From Lycorma delicatula (Eukaryota; Arthropoda; Insecta; Hemiptera; Fulgoridae), in the NCBI RefSeq assembly GCF_047948215.1, contig NC_134455.1, positions 155,106,575-155,170,574 of the forward strand: a stretch of DNA of 64,000 nt, read 5' to 3'. The translations under genes were made by a program, and so were the position numbers. Numbering within the stretch: position 1 is the first letter of the stretch; each line of letters starts with the position of its first letter. Below are positions 11,763-23,075 of the stretch, in pieces. The notes beneath the pieces are model-generated. The model made no database searches. It was not told where the DNA came from and was given only the letters and a program-made list of their open reading frames with translations.

Positions 11763-12205
11763 TGCATATAAAATTAAAAGAATTTGTCCTGACGGACTGA
11801 TTCATCAACGTCCAACAAAAACTACTGAAGCTAAATTGATGAAAATTTGTATACCGTACACGTTTTCCTTACGGTGTTAAGTGCACAATAAGAAAGGATT
11901 TTCTGAAATTTCGAGTTTAAAGAGTTGAAATGTAGTGATTAACAACGAAATTTACTATTTTTTTAATTTATCGGTAACAATGGAAGATATTAACTTGATT
12001 CTTCGTGCGTGTACGTTGCGGGTGCGATGGTGTACGTTGCGGCGGTTCACTTACACAGCCGCTGCCACTGATACTGCATGTGCGACCCGACTGGCTGCAC
12101 CTGTCAATTTTTAATTGACTAAAAAACATAAAATAAAAAAGATTGATCGGAATGGGAAACGCAAGAAACCATATAATTCGGATGAAGTCACGACGGAGAT
12201 GCTAG

Positions 12206-12266
<61 letters not shown>

Positions 12267-14239
12267 TATAACAAAATAAAAATAAAAAATTATATATAAA
12301 ACTAAAAATTTCATGTTAAATGAACTTTCAGAAAGTAAAACTGACTATAAGAACACAACAAAAATAGAAAAGTAATTTTATTTAGCTTCCTTTTAATACA
12401 ACTTCGTCATCGAAAAAGAAGACCCAGAAAGGTTGTTAATATGTTTTTTTTTTATTTTTCGTCGATTTATGAAAGCTAGAAATTTAATGAAAGATTGAAT
12501 TATACTATCATTTATTCTTTAGTGAATTTTTGAATTAGGTTTTCTTCTTCTTATCTCCAATTTTGACTACCCTTGAATCTTTTGAAATAATTTCGTGGTA
12601 AACTTTTGGTTTACGTTATTTCATTTACCACTTTTCCTGCCAAAATTATGTATAAATATTATAGATATTGCAATGGAATGCGGTGATATTCTTGTACTGT
12701 TTGAACGCCGTTGTAATCAATGAAGTTGTTAATATTTTGCTAGGTATTATTGCAAAGTCGGATGTATAGGTGAAAAACAAAAATGGAGCTAAAAAACTTC
12801 CCTGTGGATGTAAATTATGTTAACGTTACAAAGTTGAGGCTGAATAGAAAAGAATGATGAACAAGAACAAACGAGTCATATCATCAAATACTAAAATAGA
12901 GAAGCTTATCTTAAATTAAAATTAAAACAAAAGTTGTTATTTTAGAAATCTCAGTTGAGTAGTTCTCAAAATACAATTTGGATATCGATTTTTGGTCAAT
13001 CGTAGAGATATTCATAAAATTAGAACGGGTTACAAAATCTGTGAGTAATTTTTACCAATATAAATTTGTTGGGTTTAATTAAATATTTTATCCGTATAAC
13101 AGGTACTGTAATCGTTTGTAATAGATCTGTTAGGAGATATATCTGAAGATAGCTAACTGACACTCAAAAATAACTAGCATCCCGTAGTAAGGTTTTTTAC
13201 TGTCTTCTTCACCGAGTTGAATTCACGTCGCACAAAATCATACCAAGTAAACTGAAATTCAGGTGATATTCAACAATACAAGTGCAAGTGACATTCATTC
13301 TTTTCACAAGTACTCACTCCGCGGAAAAACTCTGATTTATGCCATTTACTGCAATACAACCAAAAGAAACCTTGCAACAGCTAGTGTAAAATAAAAAATA
13401 AATATACAATTTTATTTAGGAGTATTTTTACAGATTTTTGGCCTATAAAAGTAATAAAAGAAAACTAACAGCCATTACTGTTTTTGAAAGAAATTATTGA
13501 CAAAACGAAGCTCAAAAACAAATATTTTGGTTTCTGTGTCATGAAAACAGTTTTCAAGTAGATCAAAAAAACATTCAAACAGATATTTTTCGGACGAAGA
13601 GTTGAGGGAGGATTTGTGCACTATTTTTTTATACACAATATTTATAAAGTATAAATTTAATTACATACCTATATACCCTGTTTTTAACTCTTTTTGGACC
13701 AATAAACCTGACATTCAAATTTCTTGATGACATTGGTGAATAACGATCGGTTACTTTATAAGCGTTTCCAAAAAAATAAGCTAAAAATGATGGGTATTAA
13801 TACAAGGTATAACCCGATTTTGATAAACGTATTTCATTAAATATTCTTTCAAGATATATCTACGGAAAGATTTTACTGACAGTCAGATTAAGCCTACACG
13901 GTTATTACGCCGAAAAGTAATCCTATCAAACTCATTTAAAAACTCATTAGCAGATTTTTTCTAAAGTTTAAAACTTTACGGAACAGTTTGGAAAGAAGCG
14001 TATTAGTAATTTCTGGGGAGTATAATCCAATTCAAACCAAAAAATTTAACACGGCCGACTTCTAACTTCTAGTTATATTAATAGCAGGATTAAAGTATAA
14101 TTTTTCCTTAGTTACTATTGTCGCGTGTTCATAGTTCGACCAGAATATTGAGAGAACAAATTAAGAATTCCTTATAAATACAATTTATTACTGTAAAAAA
14201 ACATAGAAAATAAAATAAATATTGATAATAACGACAATA

Positions 14240-14242
<3 letters not shown>
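11763..14242. other. AT-rich DNA with a short GC-rich patch
   Basis: No gene is seen. A GC-richer patch at 12000-12115 contains GTGTACGTTGCGG twice, 21 bases apart, and a GCGGC/GCCGC stem; its origin is unknown. The rest is AT-rich with no recognisable protein similarity. Confidence 0.5.
12209..12262. repeat. (AT)n microsatellite
   Basis: An almost pure AT dinucleotide run of about 54 bases. The minus-strand open frame across it (Ile-Tyr repeats) is an artefact of the repeat. Confidence 0.95.

Positions 14243-14284
<42 letters not shown>
14243..14284. repeat. (GT)n(AT)n microsatellite
   Basis: A short GTGTGT run leads into about 34 bases of AT repeat, directly left of the possible LTR at 14282. 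Confidence 0.9.
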
Positions 14285-14286
<2 letters not shown>

Positions 14287-14930
14287 CAAACAAAATAGTA
14301 ATTCAAATAAAAAGACAAGATTTATTTAATGACAGTTAAATTACAAAAACCAGAATGCAATCCAGTTTACAAAAAGGTTATAATGATAGCTAGAAACTAG
14401 TATTACATTAACAACGAAATAACACTAGAAAAGTCTAAAGTTCATACAATTCACTTTCCGTAAGTATTATTCTTTTATTGTTTATAATAGAACTACCCTA
14501 CATTTTACAAATGAGTAGATACTGTCACTTTCACTACTGTTTACCAATAACTCACCAACAATTTCTTGTATTGACCCACTGTCCATAAAGGAATCCTCGT
14601 GATGTACTCTTCGCTCGTTGTTACCAAACTCTTACTGTTATCGCTGTCAACGCAACCGCGTCGAACTGGAGGCTTGAGAAACTACTCTGTTATCGCTTGT
14701 TATCAACTAACAAATACGGCCTCGCCGAACTACTGACTCGGTCTACTGGTCCTGGCTGTATTTGTATCCCCTAACCTGCAGAACCAGTACCCGATTCGTC
14801 TCTTTAATTGTTGGAGTTTAATCATTTTCATTGTCCGCACCTTTACGTTTTTCTATAAGTTCTTATTCCGGTCCGGTAACCCTTCCGGTCGAACAAGAGC
14901 TTTTCGTGGTGCCATTGTCTGTATAACAAA
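14282..14930 (-). mobile_element. Possible solo LTR
   Basis: This is a distinct, GC-richer block of about 650 bases. It is bounded by the 9-base direct repeat TATAACAAA (14282-14290 and 14922-14930). Read on the minus strand it ends with an AATAAA signal followed by a T-rich tail, as expected near an LTR polyadenylation site, and it starts with a short open run beginning MAPRKALVRPEG. No protease, RT or integrase lies beside it. TG...CA ends are not clear and 9 bases is longer than the usual 4-6 base duplication, so it could be another repeat type. Confidence 0.3.
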
Positions 14931-16019
14931 GAAATTGTTAAATGAACCCGTTATTCTACGACAAGAATCTGTTTAAGTTCCTTGGAGATTCTTCTTTTCA
15001 TTATTACTTTATCTTTCTTTCTTATTAATTGGAAGAAATCCGTTACAATATTTTTATTTTATTTCTCAAAACTAAATTTTATTACTAGTTTTGTTAAACT
15101 TTTAACAATAAATAACAAATTATTTAAAGTTTCTCGATTTGATTTTTTTTTAACTTCCTTATTTACCCATACTTAGGTTATTATATAAATCAATAATTTT
15201 TTTACAAACTGGAAAGTTTATTTTCCCTGTACACCTAGGCTTTGCCTACATAAGACACAAATTTATGTACGGGTGTAAAGTGAGATTTTTCTTTAATTGT
15301 GTATAAAGACGAAGAAAATAAAGTAACTTAAGAATTAAAAAACACGTCTCTAATTACATATAAGTAACGTTTACTACGAAAAATTGCGAGCTACCTAATA
15401 ACATTTTGAATTGCTTTTGAAAAAGGTTTTTCGATTTTTGTAAATAAAACGTCGAAATAAAATTAAATTCTTAATTTCATCCCAGCGAACCATAAAGCTT
15501 TTTTTTTACAGTAAATGATTTATCAGAAACTAAAAAATATTACTACACAATTATTATATTAAATTCTATCTAACGGAGTTATTTGGAAAAATTACGCTAC
15601 AAACGTCTTTTAAATAGTGACAATAGAATCATTCAGACAACTCAAACGTTCAGAAATTAATATCTGTATAACCCATGGAAATTTTGATCTACTTCTAAAG
15701 ACAGTCATTATAGGAACCCAAGGAACATAACATATTTTATGTAAAATAGCCATTATAAGTAATTACTAGCATTTCCCCAAGCGGCTTAGCTGGCGACATA
15801 CATAAAGAGAATTACAAATATAAATTATCATTACAATGTTACCAAATCTAATAAAGGTTGATACTCAATAGGGGTAGCATAAAACGGCAATAATAATAAT
15901 AAAAACCAGCATAACTTTTTATCTTTTTATTTTATGAGGTTTCATAAACCTCATAATATTGAAATTAAAAAGAAACCGAAAATGGATTGTAAATATTTAT
16001 CTGAACATTATTTGCAAGC
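14931..16019. other. Anonymous AT-rich DNA
   Basis: No gene, repeat copy or RNA feature was recognised. Short open frames here have a low-complexity AT-driven composition (Phe/Leu/Ile/Lys). Confidence 0.5.
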
Positions 16020-16335
16020 CCTAATCGAGTGATTTTGTTTAGTATAGTCGGAAATGGGGAAAATTTGCACTCATTCTTCACATTTTTTTTATCTTTTAAA
16101 AAATCTAGAAATTGGTTTTTAAACATTTACATGAAGATTACCCAAACCAATTATCAAGTTGATATCTTCAATTATACAGAGAACTTAAAAAAAATAGTAA
16201 TATTTAACGTTACCCTGTTTTAACCCTTTAAACTCAGAATTTCAAAAAAAATTCTTTCTTAGTGTGCACTTTCGCCGTAAGAAGAACGTGCATATATAAA
16301 TTTTCATCAATTTTTCTCCAGTAACTTTTGCTGGG
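16020..16335 (-). repeat. Dispersed repeat family 3, short copy related to 34.1-34.6 kb
   Basis: This aligns with 34130-34620. Shared blocks are AGTCGGAAATGGGG, a region around AAGTTGATATCTTCA, GAATTTCAAAAAA, and AACGTG followed by AAATTTTCATCAATTT. At 34 kb this sequence adjoins a Helitron 3' end lying on the minus strand, so I give the minus orientation by analogy. The Helitron terminus itself is absent here. Confidence 0.65.
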
Positions 16336-19300
16336 CATTGATTATCAGCCAATCAGCGCATGTTTTATATATGTACATAGCATATCGACAACATACAACA
16401 AAGATTAAACAATGGAGATCTTACAACTTTTCTATAAAAAAACTTTAAAAAATTTTTTAAAATAACAATACGCATGATACGGCAATGTTTACGATTATTA
16501 CATTTTTTTACTGTAACGAGGAAAAAGTACATGGAAAAATATGAAAGAAATTTAGACATTAGGAATAACTGAGAAAAGTTTTAAAGTAACATATTTTCAA
16601 ATAGTTGATGATTAATAACATTACAATCAATAATCGAAGATTAAGCTGAAAGCAAAAAAGGTATAAGAAAGAACTTAAAGTTATATCTTTATAACTTTGA
16701 GTAAAAATTAATAACTTAATGTAAAGAAAAGTGAAAAAGTAATACTAATTACAAAAGAATTTTAAAGTAAGTTATTAGTGTACAATAAAGTTATAAATTT
16801 AATGTTTAAAATTCTTTCAGCATCTAAATAAATTGCTACAAAACTTCATAAATCTTAATGAATTCCAACAGAAGTTATAGCACGTAAATTATTAAGCACA
16901 TATAAAAATAAGTTAATAATACAATCACACATCACTTCACTTAGAGAATTTAATTTCTTTTAAGGCAAACAGTATTAGTACCTTGCAAGAATAAAGAAAA
17001 CTTTATTAAGAAATAAACTTTTTCCAAATATCAATAAAAACAACAAAAAGATAAACGATTTGGAAACATATTTTAAAATAATATGTAAGTTTTATATTTT
17101 TACTTTTCCACGGTAATTTTTCCTTTTATTATACATATATTTTTATACATATAGGCTAATATGTAAATATGAAATGAAATTTTCAAACTTTTGCAAATAG
17201 AATTCAGCAGTTTGATGAATATATTATACATGAATAGGTTATGTTAGAAAAGATACGATGATTTGCATTTCAAAATCTGTTTATGTGGAAATAAACAATT
17301 TCCGGTTTTATATTATATTCAAATCAATAGCTTATTTTATGTTATTTATCATATGTCATTTTCTACTGTGTTTAAAGTATTGGAATTGTTGCCATAAATA
17401 AATTGACACAGAACTTTTAAAAACAGAAGAAAAAAGAGATAAGGTCACACAAAATTTGTATAAACCTATAAACCTTTGTAATAAGGTAATAAAGAAAATA
17501 TAAAATTATTTAAAACCGTGTAAATAAAAGACTGTATATTAAATACCGATTAGTAACTGTAACGAGAGCTGGTAGATTAATAAAACAAAATTATTATTTT
17601 AATAATAATTAATTATTAAAATAACTTTAATATAATAAAATATTATAAAACTATGAAATAAAAACTCGCTCTCTGTAATCAGATAAAAATAACTTTTACT
17701 AAATGCAAAACTTTAAGTAATATAATACTAAACCCTATCAATCCAAAGTTAACGGAAATACACTTACTTCAGATTAGCGAACGGATTAACTAGAAGTTAG
17801 CTTTAATATCCCAGTTTTTAATTAGTTACAGTATTCGAACTTTTTATCACATTGGATTATTTAAATGGTATTTAAATTAAAACTTAAAGTTTTTATATTT
17901 TCACTCAATATTAATCTGCCCCCTAGCACAGCAGTGAAACGTTTACGAACAAGTAAATGAATCATTCTCTGAGAATACATCATCCATTCTCTGATAACAA
18001 ATCACGGTGCTAAAAAATATTAATTCTAACGTGAAGCTCAGAAAGTTATTTTTTTTATTCCCGTTTATTTTTTCTCCAATATCTGTAAATATTTCGTACC
18101 ATCGACTCCGACAAGAGCAGATGAAAGTCCAAACAATCGACGTTTTAATTAACTCATTTATATTAAATAGAAAAAAGTAGGAAATCATTCTAAAACTTTA
18201 ATTATTTAATCAATAATTTAAAGGGATGAAACAATTAATGGATTTTTTTAAAGAAAAGAGTAGTGTTTTAATTAATTAATTAATTTAGTTGTTATATTAA
18301 TAATGAATACAAATATGAAATGTGTAATACAATTCAGAATGAAATAAATTATTTCAGTGACGGGTATCGGATATCTAAAAAAAAAATCAATTAAAAGTCG
18401 GTAATGATATTTAGAAATTAGATTTATAAGAATGCGAACTGATATGGAGGTGAAGATTAAGAAAGTGTTATCAAATTACTATGAAAGATACAATGAAATA
18501 AAAAGACAGGCGTTAAGAGAATATATTTAATGGTGCTCTAGAATCGGGAAAAGAGGATCTTTGATGCCATTTCCAAAAATACCCACCTGGGAAATATTGG
18601 ATATAAAAATACCCGAGCAACTTACAGTGATTTATCAAAAATCGATTTAAAAAAGTAGAAGTAAACAAAGTGTATGTGGTTAGGTGTCACAATTCATAAC
18701 GCGAATAAGGGTAATATAAACTAAACTGAGACCGTTAGTTTCAGAACTAAAAAAATAAGTATGATAAAGTAAGTGATAAAGTATGTTCAAAATTTATACA
18801 GAAATATTTAAAAGAATCTCAATTTGTCCTTCAGTTTCTGTTACAATTTTCTCTTGAAGAAAATGAATGTATACACACAAAACTCTTTAGAAAAGATTGA
18901 TTATACAAGTCAGCGATTTGTGAACAATATTAAGCTGATTAGAAAGAAAAGCTGCTATATTATCTGTTTATGATGAAAAATTAACAGAATTCAACAAAAC
19001 TAAAAAAATAAACAAAAAACAAAACACCAATACATACAATCACACTAAAAGAAAACAAACCGATAAAAAATAAACAAAACTAAAAAAACACATAAATAGT
19101 AAAAATAACACAAATTACACAATAACAACAAAGCTGAACATAAAACCGAAAAATACAAAACTCTGTTGAATTATTAATCTTGTTGAATTTTCAACAATCT
19201 TGAACGATCTTGAATTCAATTTCCACTTGCAACGGAAGAGTAGCAGCGGAGATTGTGGTGCAGTGATAGATAATGTAAGTTATTCCGATTTAATAATTAG

Positions 19301-19559
19301 TGAAGATGGAACAATGTATGAAAAAATGAAGCAAAAAAACATAACTAAGACAGCACGGACTTTCCACGTCACGATAATTTAAAAAAGACAAATATAAAAA
19401 AATCGATTGAACATTCTACGATATAGAAAACTATAGATTAAATATTTAGCCAACTAAATCCTCAGTTTTTAGTAAGGTAACAGCGGTGAAGATATGTCAT
19501 AAAAGAACTGCTGGGAATACAATACGTGAGATGACAATTAGTTAGTAGATCTGGTAAGA
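16336..19559. other. Anonymous AT-rich DNA
   Basis: No gene was recognised. 19010-19150 is A/C-rich with few G on the plus strand. 19170-19210 has repeated CTTGTTGAATT/CTTGAACGATCTTGAATT-like short motifs. Short open frames lack family resemblance. Confidence 0.5.
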
Positions 19560-20190
19560 AACAGGAGTAACAGGTGGAAAAGAAAAACGAGATAAGTTAG
19601 AATGGAAAGCTGATGGATTCGAAATCAAAGAGTGAACCACGAAAGAAAAGTCAATAACAAACAAGAAAGAACATGAGGTTAAATAAGAGGAAGATAGAGA
19701 TACTCATACGACGAAATGTGAAAGAAATTAGATCAAAGGAGGAGAAAAGTTTGAACGATACGAAGTTGTTAAAGGATAGGGAGGTTGTTAAAGGGTGCGA
19801 GTCGGATGTGAAGTTATCTTCTCGGATTCTTAAAACTAAAGATCGGGATGCAAGGGAGTGGGACGGCTTTTGATATGTAGGATCTTCCAGGGTAGCGTTG
19901 CTCAGGAGAAGACGGCTCGCTGAGGTGGGCCGTCTTTTATGAACGACCGAGAACCCCTAGGGAAACAAAAGACCGTAATCCCGGCTGGAGCCCTCCCTCA
20001 CGGAAATGCACCGGTTGAGGCGAGGCAACATAAAAAGGGCCGAATTCCGGCGAGCGGGGATCCTCTGTGGAGCACGGCATAGCCGGATCTCATGGAGTTT
20101 CCCTGGCGGTTAGAGGCCAAGGCACCCACTGTGGGGCTGCGCAATGCTTCGGCGCAGGACAAGTTAAGCGGTAAGGGAAATTAAAAAAAA
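19560..20190 (+). mobile_element. Probable 3' end of a non-LTR retroelement
   Basis: Purine-rich sequence with a 66-codon Lys/Arg-rich open stretch ending REWDGF (stop at 19871-19873) leads into a sharply GC-rich block at 19874-20185 that ends in an A-rich tail. The GC-rich part contains a stem-loop, AGACGGC ... GCCGTCT, near 19911-19936. GC-rich 3' UTR plus A tail inside AT-rich DNA is what the R1-type copies in this window look like, but I see no RT motif, so a SINE or other retroposed sequence is possible. Confidence 0.4.
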
Positions 20191-20539
20191 AATAAATAAT
20201 AAAAAGAAAAAAGTATTTTCAAGGCAAACCCAAAACTATCAGACAATTTGTTCGGGAAAAGAAAGAGATGCACCAGAACATATCTGTAATATAAGGGTTA
20301 TTGAATTATTTCTAAATAATATTGGTAAAAAACAAACATATTTTTACCTTAGGAGAAATTTAAGGAGTTAGGCGTTATCAGAAACTTACCTAATAATTTA
20401 TTTTAAGATTTCATTAGTAATTAGTAAAACTTGACTGAAACGCTTCTAATACAAAGCTCAAACTGCAGACATATTTTGTACACAAAAAATTTGTTTATTC
20501 TTTCAAATAACTTACCGGTACTAGAATTCAATTATCGCT

Positions 20540-20662
20540 ACAAATGAGCGATTAATTTTTTATCGTGTAAGAAGGTTTACCATGACCGAGATTCAAACCT
20601 ACGAACCTCTGTACGAAAGATTTTCCAAATGTTAAAGCCCTACACAACCTAGGTCTTTTTAT
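20540..20662 (-). mobile_element. tRNA-derived SINE, minus-strand copy
   Basis: On the minus strand the sequence reads TAGGTTGTGTAGG (worn A-box-like), then GGTTTGAATCT (B-box-like), then CGGTCATGGTAAAC and ACACGATAAAAAATT. The copy at 31128 has the same order: GGTTCGAATCC, GGTCAGGCACGGC, ACACGATACAAATTT. Shared sequence past the tRNA-like part shows a SINE family rather than a tRNA gene. No acceptor stem can be formed. Confidence 0.6.
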
Positions 20663-22132
20663 TAAAAAGTGAGAAAAAATAATTTCTGAAACAGAGGGTA
20701 CGATTTCAAATTAAGGAATATTCTTGATCCGTCCAAAAAAATGTTACTAAATATTTATGAAATCAGATGTGATTTTCATTATTGTTATCACCAGTTCCGT
20801 GATACGTAAAACAAATTGAAAGCAAAAGTAATAAATTGAATAAATATATTTTCGAAAATCATAAACCAGGTTTCTATTTTTTATTTTGAATGAAAAAAAT
20901 GCACAGTAAGCTGCAGTTTTATGGAACAATTTAAACAAAAATCTATTATGTAATTTAGGCTTTTAACTTTTTTTAAATCTTGAATTATCCGGGCGGTCCC
21001 AGAAAATTACGATTAAAATTAAATTAATTTTATGCAAACCTTCTCGAGTCTGACTATTTCAAGGGACAATGGTCCGTAGTTTTATTCTTATTGTAAGTAA
21101 ACGACTGCTATAGGTTAAACTTGACTTCTGCAAATAATCAGCTTTGCAAATGATTCCATACTATTATTTATTTCTCATAGGGAAAAGTGTTCTTGACGTG
21201 GTAAAGGAGAATATATTATCACCAAACAATGGCTGGATGGAAATCTCGTCAGTGTAAATCTAAACTACGTAAGCGTATTACACTACGCAGCGAATGTTCG
21301 CAGCCCAATGATTGCCTTTAATTGAAACATCATTCTTGTATTAAAAGATTTTTCTGTACGTTCATGTTTTTGCTGCTTTGAGAAAAGTTATAAATATTTA
21401 AATATTTGATGTTGTGTATGAAAATCGAAAGTGGACTTACCATATTAAATCCTTATGAAATAAATTGAAATTTTTATAAATTTTCAAAGCTGAATGAAAT
21501 TTTAAATGAAAAAGATTTAAAGATTAGTAAATATTATATTATGGCTTGTGAAGTGCATTGACTGCCATTTAGACATTTTTTTTGTATAAATATTAATCAT
21601 AAAAAAATATTTTTAAAAAACAAGGTATCCTCGTTTAAAGTATTTAATTAAATATTTGGCTAATGAAAGTGAAGAGCTTACTCTAATGCATTTTCAGTGG
21701 TAAGTCGAGAAGTTTATCAAATTTATTAATATTTCAAAGGTTTTTTTGAATATGAATGCAGATTTAAATATATGATTAATAATTAATAATGCAGATTTAT
21801 ATATATTTAAATATATATTTAACAATTTGACTAAATCACTAAAAACATAACTAATACTAACTAATATTTACTAACTAACAACTAACAACAACTAAATACT
21901 TTACTAACTAACAACTTAATACTAAATAATATTTTTAAATATTGCAGAAAGCGTTGAATGAATGGAGATTTGTTAAAATTAATTACATAATTTTTTCATT
22001 TTACATTAGAATTTTTTTGTGTAAATTCTAAAAATTTCATAATACATTATTTTGTATATCATTTCATTATTCATAACGATAATGGTATTTAATTATTATT
22101 AATTCTGTTTATTTACACCAACTTTGCCTGTT
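20663..22132. other. Anonymous AT-rich DNA with short iterations
   Basis: No gene is seen. 21835-21930 is built of degenerate ACTAACTAACA/ACTAATA iterations. Otherwise featureless. Confidence 0.5.
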
Positions 22133-22500
22133 TTAAACTTTACAAGTTTTATTTCCTAGCATAATAGTTCTAGAGCTGTGCTTCAAGGAAAGTATAGTAA
22201 ATGGGGCATGGCTTTTTTGTATTTCTGGATGTGTCATGACCCAGGAATCCAAAAAAATAGGAGTAATGTTCGTACATATGTACATGTTGGCTTGTTTGTA
22301 GCTTAATAATTTTTGACTGGATAAACCGATTTTGATGAAATATTGTATAGACTCGTGTATATCGGGCAATTTGTTGGTAAAATTTTGCGATCAATAACTT
22401 CACGAGGTAGATAGTTTCTTTGGAGTCAATTTTCTCAAAATTTTACAAACATATCCCTACTTTATATTAAGCAGTACATGCGTGCATGTTTATCTTGCCA
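22133..22500 (-). repeat. Dispersed repeat family 2, minus-strand copy
   Basis: The reverse complement aligns with 9138-9500, from AGATAAACATGCACGCATGTACTG through AAAATTTTACCAACAAATTG and CTGGGTCATGA to CTCTAGAACTATTATG. The two overlapping minus-strand open frames here follow the repeat and do not resemble any protein. Confidence 0.75.
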
Positions 22501-22509
22501 TCTAAAAAA

Positions 22510-23075
22510 AAAAAAATTGCCCCAAAATTCCTCCTTTCCAAAAAATTGAAAAAACTATCTTTCTTGTTATTGAGTATTTTTAACTGAATTTTATTTTAAT
22601 GTCTTTCTAGGCATAGTGGTAGTGTAAGTGACCCAAAAAAATTCAGTGGAGCAATATTGAGGATGGAGGACAGCGGATCAAAGTTAAAAATATTTCGAAT
22701 ATTGTTAAAAGTCCTAATACGTAATAAACTTTTAATAATAATATTAACGTAAAATTGCATCATAATTCACCCTCATTCCGAAAAAAAAATTTAGGTAACT
22801 TTTTATTGGTTGTAAATTTTTCAGTGGAACGTTTTTTAGTTTCTTCCACTTAACATAGCAAACTTAAAGAAAGATCAAAACATATTCTTGGAAGGTGATG
22901 TTGAAGGAGGGGGGAGCAGAAAGAAATTACCATATTTTTTTAAAATTGTTTAAACTTTCTTTGTTTTATTTCAACATATTATGATAATTTTACGACAAAA
23001 ATTCATCGTAAATTACCTCAAACTCAAAAAAATAAATGTTAGGAAACTTTTTCATGTATCATTATTTTTCCACTA
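22510..23075. repeat. Degenerate tandem array, unit about 240 bases
   Basis: Three diverged blocks begin near 22515, 22755 and 22999. Each has an AATTNCCTC/AATTCACCCTC-like start, an A-rich run, AACTTTTT-like sequence and a short conserved TTTTTCAGTGGAA/TTTTTCCACT end. The intervening parts also align loosely: TTGAGGATGGAGGACAGCGG is paralleled by TTGAAGGAGGGGGGAGCAG. I judged this by eye and identity is low. Confidence 0.45.

Noticed and set aside
12111..12314. Minus-strand open frame with Tyr-Ile repeats
   Set aside because: Produced by the (AT)n microsatellite; no other protein-like content.
21835..21930. CRISPR-like iterations
   Set aside because: Short degenerate ACTAACTAACA repeats without regular spacers, in a eukaryotic context.
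22133..22403. Two overlapping minus-strand open frames
   Set aside because: They coincide with the non-coding dispersed repeat family 2 and do not stay open in the other copy.
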